This document shows positions 60,636 through 64,000 of a stretch of DNA of 64,000 nucleotides, piece by piece; the stretch's first letter is position 1, and every line of letters begins with the position of its first letter. A model generated the notes under the pieces. It saw only the letters and a program-made list of their open reading frames with translations, was not told where the DNA came from and ran no database searches. Position numbers and translations under genes: made by a program. Source of the DNA: Vicinamibacteraceae bacterium (GTDB taxonomy: Bacteria > Planctomycetota > Phycisphaerae > Phycisphaerales > UBA5793); the NCBI GenBank assembly GCA_011525805.1, contig WYBR01000030.1:1-64000 (forward strand). The letters run 5' to 3'.

Positions 60636-62216
60636 CTACGGCCTGACAACTTTGAGTTCCATCACGTTGCTCGTGATCGGACCGCGCTGCGGATGGTTCA
60701 CGTCCAGCGTCTGGATCCACGCCGTGGACTCCGGCGCCCGGAGCGGCACGGCGACGACGAAGCGCGCAAAGCCGTCCGGCTCCGTCACCGCTTCGCCCAC
60801 GCGCAGGATCGGCGTCGCCAGGTCGATGCAGATGCCCAGTCGCGGCACAAAGGTGCAGCCGATCCCCGCGCGCGTGGCAAGGAGATGGATCGTGCGCCCG
60901 ACCTCACCGCCGAAGACTTCGAAGCGGGCTGGCTGGCCGGCGACAACCAGATAGCGAGGGGACTCTGATGGTCGGTCAAGATGCATCAGCAGGCGCCCGC
61001 CGCTCTCGATCGCGACGTTTCCCCCTCCGGGGAACTGTTCAATCTGACCGAAGACGAAGTCACCCAGACCGTCTCCGTTCACATCGCCCATCGCGATTTC
61101 TGATCCGGAAAACTGGTCCCTTATCTCCACGATGAAGCGGTGGTTGATGATCCGTGCCGAGAGGGGATCGTAGACCAAGACAATGCGCGCACCGCCGATG
61201 ATCGCTTCGGCGTTCCCGTCGCCGGTTACGTCGGCAAGCGCCAAGTGAATGCCGAACAGATTGGCCGGCTGCTGCGAATCCTGGTAGAGGTAGGTGGTTA
61301 CCACTTCACCCGTGGCGCCGGAGAGCAGGTAGGCGCGATGAGGCGGCAGGCTCGACACGTTTCCGCTCACGATGAAGTCCGGCGAGTCGTCCCCGGTCAC
61401 GTCTACGCCCGCAGTGATTTGGGACCCGAAGTCACGGTCCCCCGGATCAGGCGCCTGTAGTTCGTGGATGATGGAGCCATCGAGTCCCGAAAGGAGCAGA
61501 AACCCGCCGCTGCCGCCGCGATCATCCCGAGTTCCGATTGCGATGTCATCGTGGCCGTCACGATCGACGTCGCCTGCGGGGCGCAGGCGATGCGCCCAAT
61601 CGACGTGGAGCCGACGGATCTCGTCGCCATCGCGCCCCGATCGAATCGAGACGTACCCGTTCGCACCCCAGGCCGCGATGAACGCAAAGTCGGGATGCTC
61701 ATCACCGTTCTGGTCGCCGACGCCCGACACGCCGCGTCCAAGTCGATCCGACGGAGTTTCGCCTCGATAGGAGAAAAGTCGATCGCCCGTTCGACCGCTG
61801 AAGACATCAACTCCGCCCCGATAGTCGGAGAGGGTGGGCCGTCCCAGCATCACTTCATCGCACCCGTCGCCGTCAAGGTCGCCAACGAAGGCGCCCGAGA
61901 AGGACCAGCGCGCCGGACCGGGTTCCGTCCCCACTCCACTCCACATGAGCGTGCGATCGCGGCCGGAGTACATGTGCCAGCGGCCGAGGATGACGCCATT
62001 CTCTTCCGCGCCGTCGTCGATGACGAAGATGTCGTCGGCCCCGTCGTTGTCGGCATCGCCCCCGCTCACCACCCGCGAGCCGAAGTAGCGACTCTCCGGC
62101 GGCGCCTCGATCTGGGCCGGCAGGCCGTTCTGGGCCAGCGACGAGGCCGCGAAGGCGGCAGTGAGAATCGCGATGATCGACTCTGCGAAGCAGACGCTGC
62201 AGCGCGATCGGCACAT
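60636..62216 (-). CDS. secreted FG-GAP repeat (integrin-like propeller) protein
   Basis: The ATG at 62216 follows AAGGAGCACCGTC and gives 526 residues with a signal peptide ending near SSLAQ. The body has about seven FG-GAP-type repeats (D.D.DG.DD and GDV.GDG patterns, e.g. VGDLDGDGCDEVMLG and AGDVDRDGHDDIAIG), each with acidic loops that bind calcium in this family. The C-terminal domain (about 410-526) has two spaced Cys (GIGCTFVPRLGICIDL) and ends GPITSNVMELKVV. It resembles the next gene and faces the same way. Surface role unknown. Confidence 0.88.
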   Translation of the reverse strand: MCRSRCSVCFAESIIAILTAAFAASSLAQNGLPAQIEAPPESRYFGSRVVSGGDADNDGADDIFVIDDGAEENGVILGRWHMYSGRDRTLMWSGVGTEPGPARWSFSGAFVGDLDGDGCDEVMLGRPTLSDYRGGVDVFSGRTGDRLFSYRGETPSDRLGRGVSGVGDQNGDEHPDFAFIAAWGANGYVSIRSGRDGDEIRRLHVDWAHRLRPAGDVDRDGHDDIAIGTRDDRGGSGGFLLLSGLDGSIIHELQAPDPGDRDFGSQITAGVDVTGDDSPDFIVSGNVSSLPPHRAYLLSGATGEVVTTYLYQDSQQPANLFGIHLALADVTGDGNAEAIIGGARIVLVYDPLSARIINHRFIVEIRDQFSGSEIAMGDVNGDGLGDFVFGQIEQFPGGGNVAIESGGRLLMHLDRPSESPRYLVVAGQPARFEVFGGEVGRTIHLLATRAGIGCTFVPRLGICIDLATPILRVGEAVTEPDGFARFVVAVPLRAPESTAWIQTLDVNHPQRGPITSNVMELKVVRP

Positions 62217-62495
62217 GACGGTGCTCCTTCCATGTGGTGGACCGATTCCGGTCCCGGCACCACCGGCGCGGCGGGCAATCCGGGATGCGCTCATCAATCC
62301 GGATGGGTTGGCCTGTGCGAGGCCAACCCCCAACGCGGCCCTGCGGCGGGGCGTGATCGCCCGCAGCCTCGGCCTGCCGGCCATTCTACAGGTTGTGGCG
62401 CGGGCCGCAAGAGACAATTTGCCCGTTTTGCGAAAAAAGCCGCATCACCGCCCCGCCCGGAAGCCCGCGGACCGCCGCCGGGGCCTGAATCCTCC

Positions 62496-64000
62496 TCAAT
62501 CAACGATCTCCACCAGCATGACGTTGCTCGTGATCGGGCCGCGTGCGGGGTCGGCGGGGTCGATGGCCTGGAGCCACAGCGGGCCGGCGGGCACGCGCGG
62601 GCCGACTTCGAGGGAGAGTTCGGCGAAGCCTTGGCTGTTGGTGAGTGACTCGCCGAGGCGGTAGATGCGCGGGTCGAGGTCGATGCAGACTCCGAGGCGC
62701 TGGATGAACGTACAGCCGTGGCCCGTCAGCGAGGCAAGGAAGTGGACGCGCCGACCGGGCTGCGCGCCGTGGACGAAGAAGGCGTACTTGGAGCCGCGGA
62801 CCAGGTAGTGGCTGTGATGAACATTCGAGAGGCTCAGCAGGAGCGGCGCTCCGCCATAGAGGGCGACTTCTCCGGAGCGAAGCGGGGCGAAGAGGTCGGT
62901 GAAGTGATCGCCGTTGAAGGAGCCGGTGCTGAACTCGTTGCCATAGTAGACGCCGGTGCTGAATCCTGCCGCGTGCCACTGGATAAGCCGCCCCGTGGAA
63001 GACTCGTAGACACCGACGCCGCCCGCCTCGGCAATCAACGCTTCAAACGCGCCGTCGCCGTTCATGTCGCCGAACTCGACGCGGACGCCGAAGATTCCAA
63101 AGGGCTGGTTTCCGCGCGGATCGTACATGGTGTTGACGATCTCCAGAGTCGCGCCTGAAATGACGTAGACCACCCGCTGCGTCCAGTTTACATGACTTCC
63201 GACCAGCAGGTCCGACACGTGATCGCCCGTCACGTCAGCTCCACCGGCCAGGGCGTAGCCGAATCCGTCCTCTCGCCATCCCCCGGGCGAGCGGATGATC
63301 CTCACCTCGCCCGTGCGGCCGGAGACGATGCTGATGTGAGGGTCATTGCTGTAGCGAAAGGCGCTGATCACGACGTCGTCGTGCCCGTCGCCGTCGATGT
63401 CGCCCAGCCCCCTGATACGTCGGGGAATGATCTGCTCGATCAGGTGCAGTTCGCTGCCATCGCGGCCGGAGCGGATTGAAACCAAGCCCTCTTCCCAGTG
63501 CCGCGCTACGAAGGCGAAATCGGGCATCCCATCGGCGTTCACGTCGCCGACGCCCGCGACATCGATCCCCACGCGGTAGTACTGATCGCCGTCGAATCGG
63601 TGCAGCACGGCGCCCGTGCGGCCGGAGTACACGATGGCCGCGCCGTACGACTCGGAAGCGGTCGGCGTGCCGACGATGAGATCATCCCCGCTATCGCCGT
63701 CGATGTCGCCGATGAACGCGGCGGGAATGCTGAAGGCGAATAGCCCCTCGGGGTAACCGAGAGAGGCCTCGCCCACGGCGCGCCACATCTCCTCGCGCGT
63801 CGCCCCGTCGTAGACGAACCAGCGGCCGACGCGCACGCCGTCCACCTCGAAGCCGGGGTCGCTGATGAAGAGGTCATCGACGCCGTCGCCGTTCGCGTCG
63901 CCCCCGCTCGCCACGCTGCGGCCGAACTGCACCGACCCGGGCGGCGGGTCGATGAGGTGCGGCAGGCCGCGCTGCGCCAGCGCTCGCGCCGGCAGCACGG
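62496..64000 (-). CDS. secreted FG-GAP repeat protein, 5' end beyond the window
   Basis: About 500 residues are visible. The open frame runs off the right edge, so the signal peptide and start lie outside; an in-frame GTG at 63998 is probably not the true start. It has FG-GAP repeats (e.g. IGDIDGDSGDDLIVG, LGDIDGDGHDDVVIS) and the same C-terminal domain as its neighbour, with GHGCTFIQRLGVCIDL and GPITSNVM. The two are probable paralogs from tandem duplication; the gap between them is 279 nt. Confidence 0.88.
   Translation of the reverse strand, partial: VLPARALAQRGLPHLIDPPPGSVQFGRSVASGGDANGDGVDDLFISDPGFEVDGVRVGRWFVYDGATREEMWRAVGEASLGYPEGLFAFSIPAAFIGDIDGDSGDDLIVGTPTASESYGAAIVYSGRTGAVLHRFDGDQYYRVGIDVAGVGDVNADGMPDFAFVARHWEEGLVSIRSGRDGSELHLIEQIIPRRIRGLGDIDGDGHDDVVISAFRYSNDPHISIVSGRTGEVRIIRSPGGWREDGFGYALAGGADVTGDHVSDLLVGSHVNWTQRVVYVISGATLEIVNTMYDPRGNQPFGIFGVRVEFGDMNGDGAFEALIAEAGGVGVYESSTGRLIQWHAAGFSTGVYYGNEFSTGSFNGDHFTDLFAPLRSGEVALYGGAPLLLSLSNVHHSHYLVRGSKYAFFVHGAQPGRRVHFLASLTGHGCTFIQRLGVCIDLDPRIYRLGESLTNSQGFAELSLEVGPRVPAGPLWLQAIDPADPARGPITSNVMLVEIVD

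Overview
The window looks like a chromosomal piece of a high-GC planctomycete, most likely of the class Phycisphaerae, carrying a siphovirus-type prophage at its left end. The planctomycete assignment is inference. It rests on secreted FG-GAP propeller proteins, a secreted FGE-sulfatase-domain protein, an SDH_sah serine protease, weak or absent Shine-Dalgarno sites at many starts, and dispersed CTCTGTG-type repeats. No rRNA, tRNA or CRISPR array was seen.

Region 1 (1-1.8 kb) holds a possible divergent control region with two palindromic operators (466-526), a small unknown protein and a zinc-ribbon membrane protein. Region 2 (about 2.0-22.15 kb) is a late phage module, all on the + strand: lipoprotein and membrane proteins, an Acb2/Tad1-type cyclic-nucleotide sponge (4934-5305), small and large terminase, portal, MuF-like minor head protein, scaffold-like protein, DUF5309-type major capsid protein, head-tail connectors, tail tube, tail assembly protein, a short tape measure (388 aa), distal tail proteins, a cysteine-rich protein and a DUF1360-like membrane protein. 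No integrase, repressor or endolysin is recognisable, so the early region probably lies left of the window. The gaps between phage genes carry a family of REP-like hairpins, several followed by CTATGTG, and one 405-nt gap could encode a pseudoknotted RNA.

Region 3 (22.4-32.1 kb, + strand) has gcvH, an ABC-type export pair, an HpnN-like RND transporter, and two secreted proteins. Region 4 (32.3-44.7 kb) has a KAP-like ATPase, then mostly - strand housekeeping and stress genes: SDH_sah protease, 1-Cys peroxiredoxin, HPF/RaiA-like protein, DoxX, VOC, DUF4287 and DUF486 proteins, a primary-type sigma factor, a UVR-motif protein (+), a PilZ protein, a release-factor-like protein, tsaD and a CtpA-type protease. 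Region 5 (44.8-49.5 kb, + strand) has a TonB-like protein, two Hsp20 genes and an NAD-type malic enzyme.

Region 6 (50.2-52.8 kb) is an accessory cluster of four small proteins with a shared C-terminal pattern that resembles phage head-fibre or decoration proteins. The first copy is frameshifted, and a secreted protein follows. Region 7 (53-58.3 kb) has a DUF3553 protein, a zinc-ribbon membrane protein, alanine dehydrogenase, an exported protein and thioredoxin reductase. Region 8 (58.4-60.6 kb) is a two-gene unit: a beta-class DNA methyltransferase overlapping, by 11 nt, a protein with the hallmarks of an HhH-GPD iron-sulfur DNA glycosylase. This is the best candidate here for an undescribed system. 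Region 9 (60.6-64 kb, - strand) is a pair of paralogous FG-GAP secreted proteins, the second cut by the window edge.

No searches were run. All family names come from motif and context recognition by eye.
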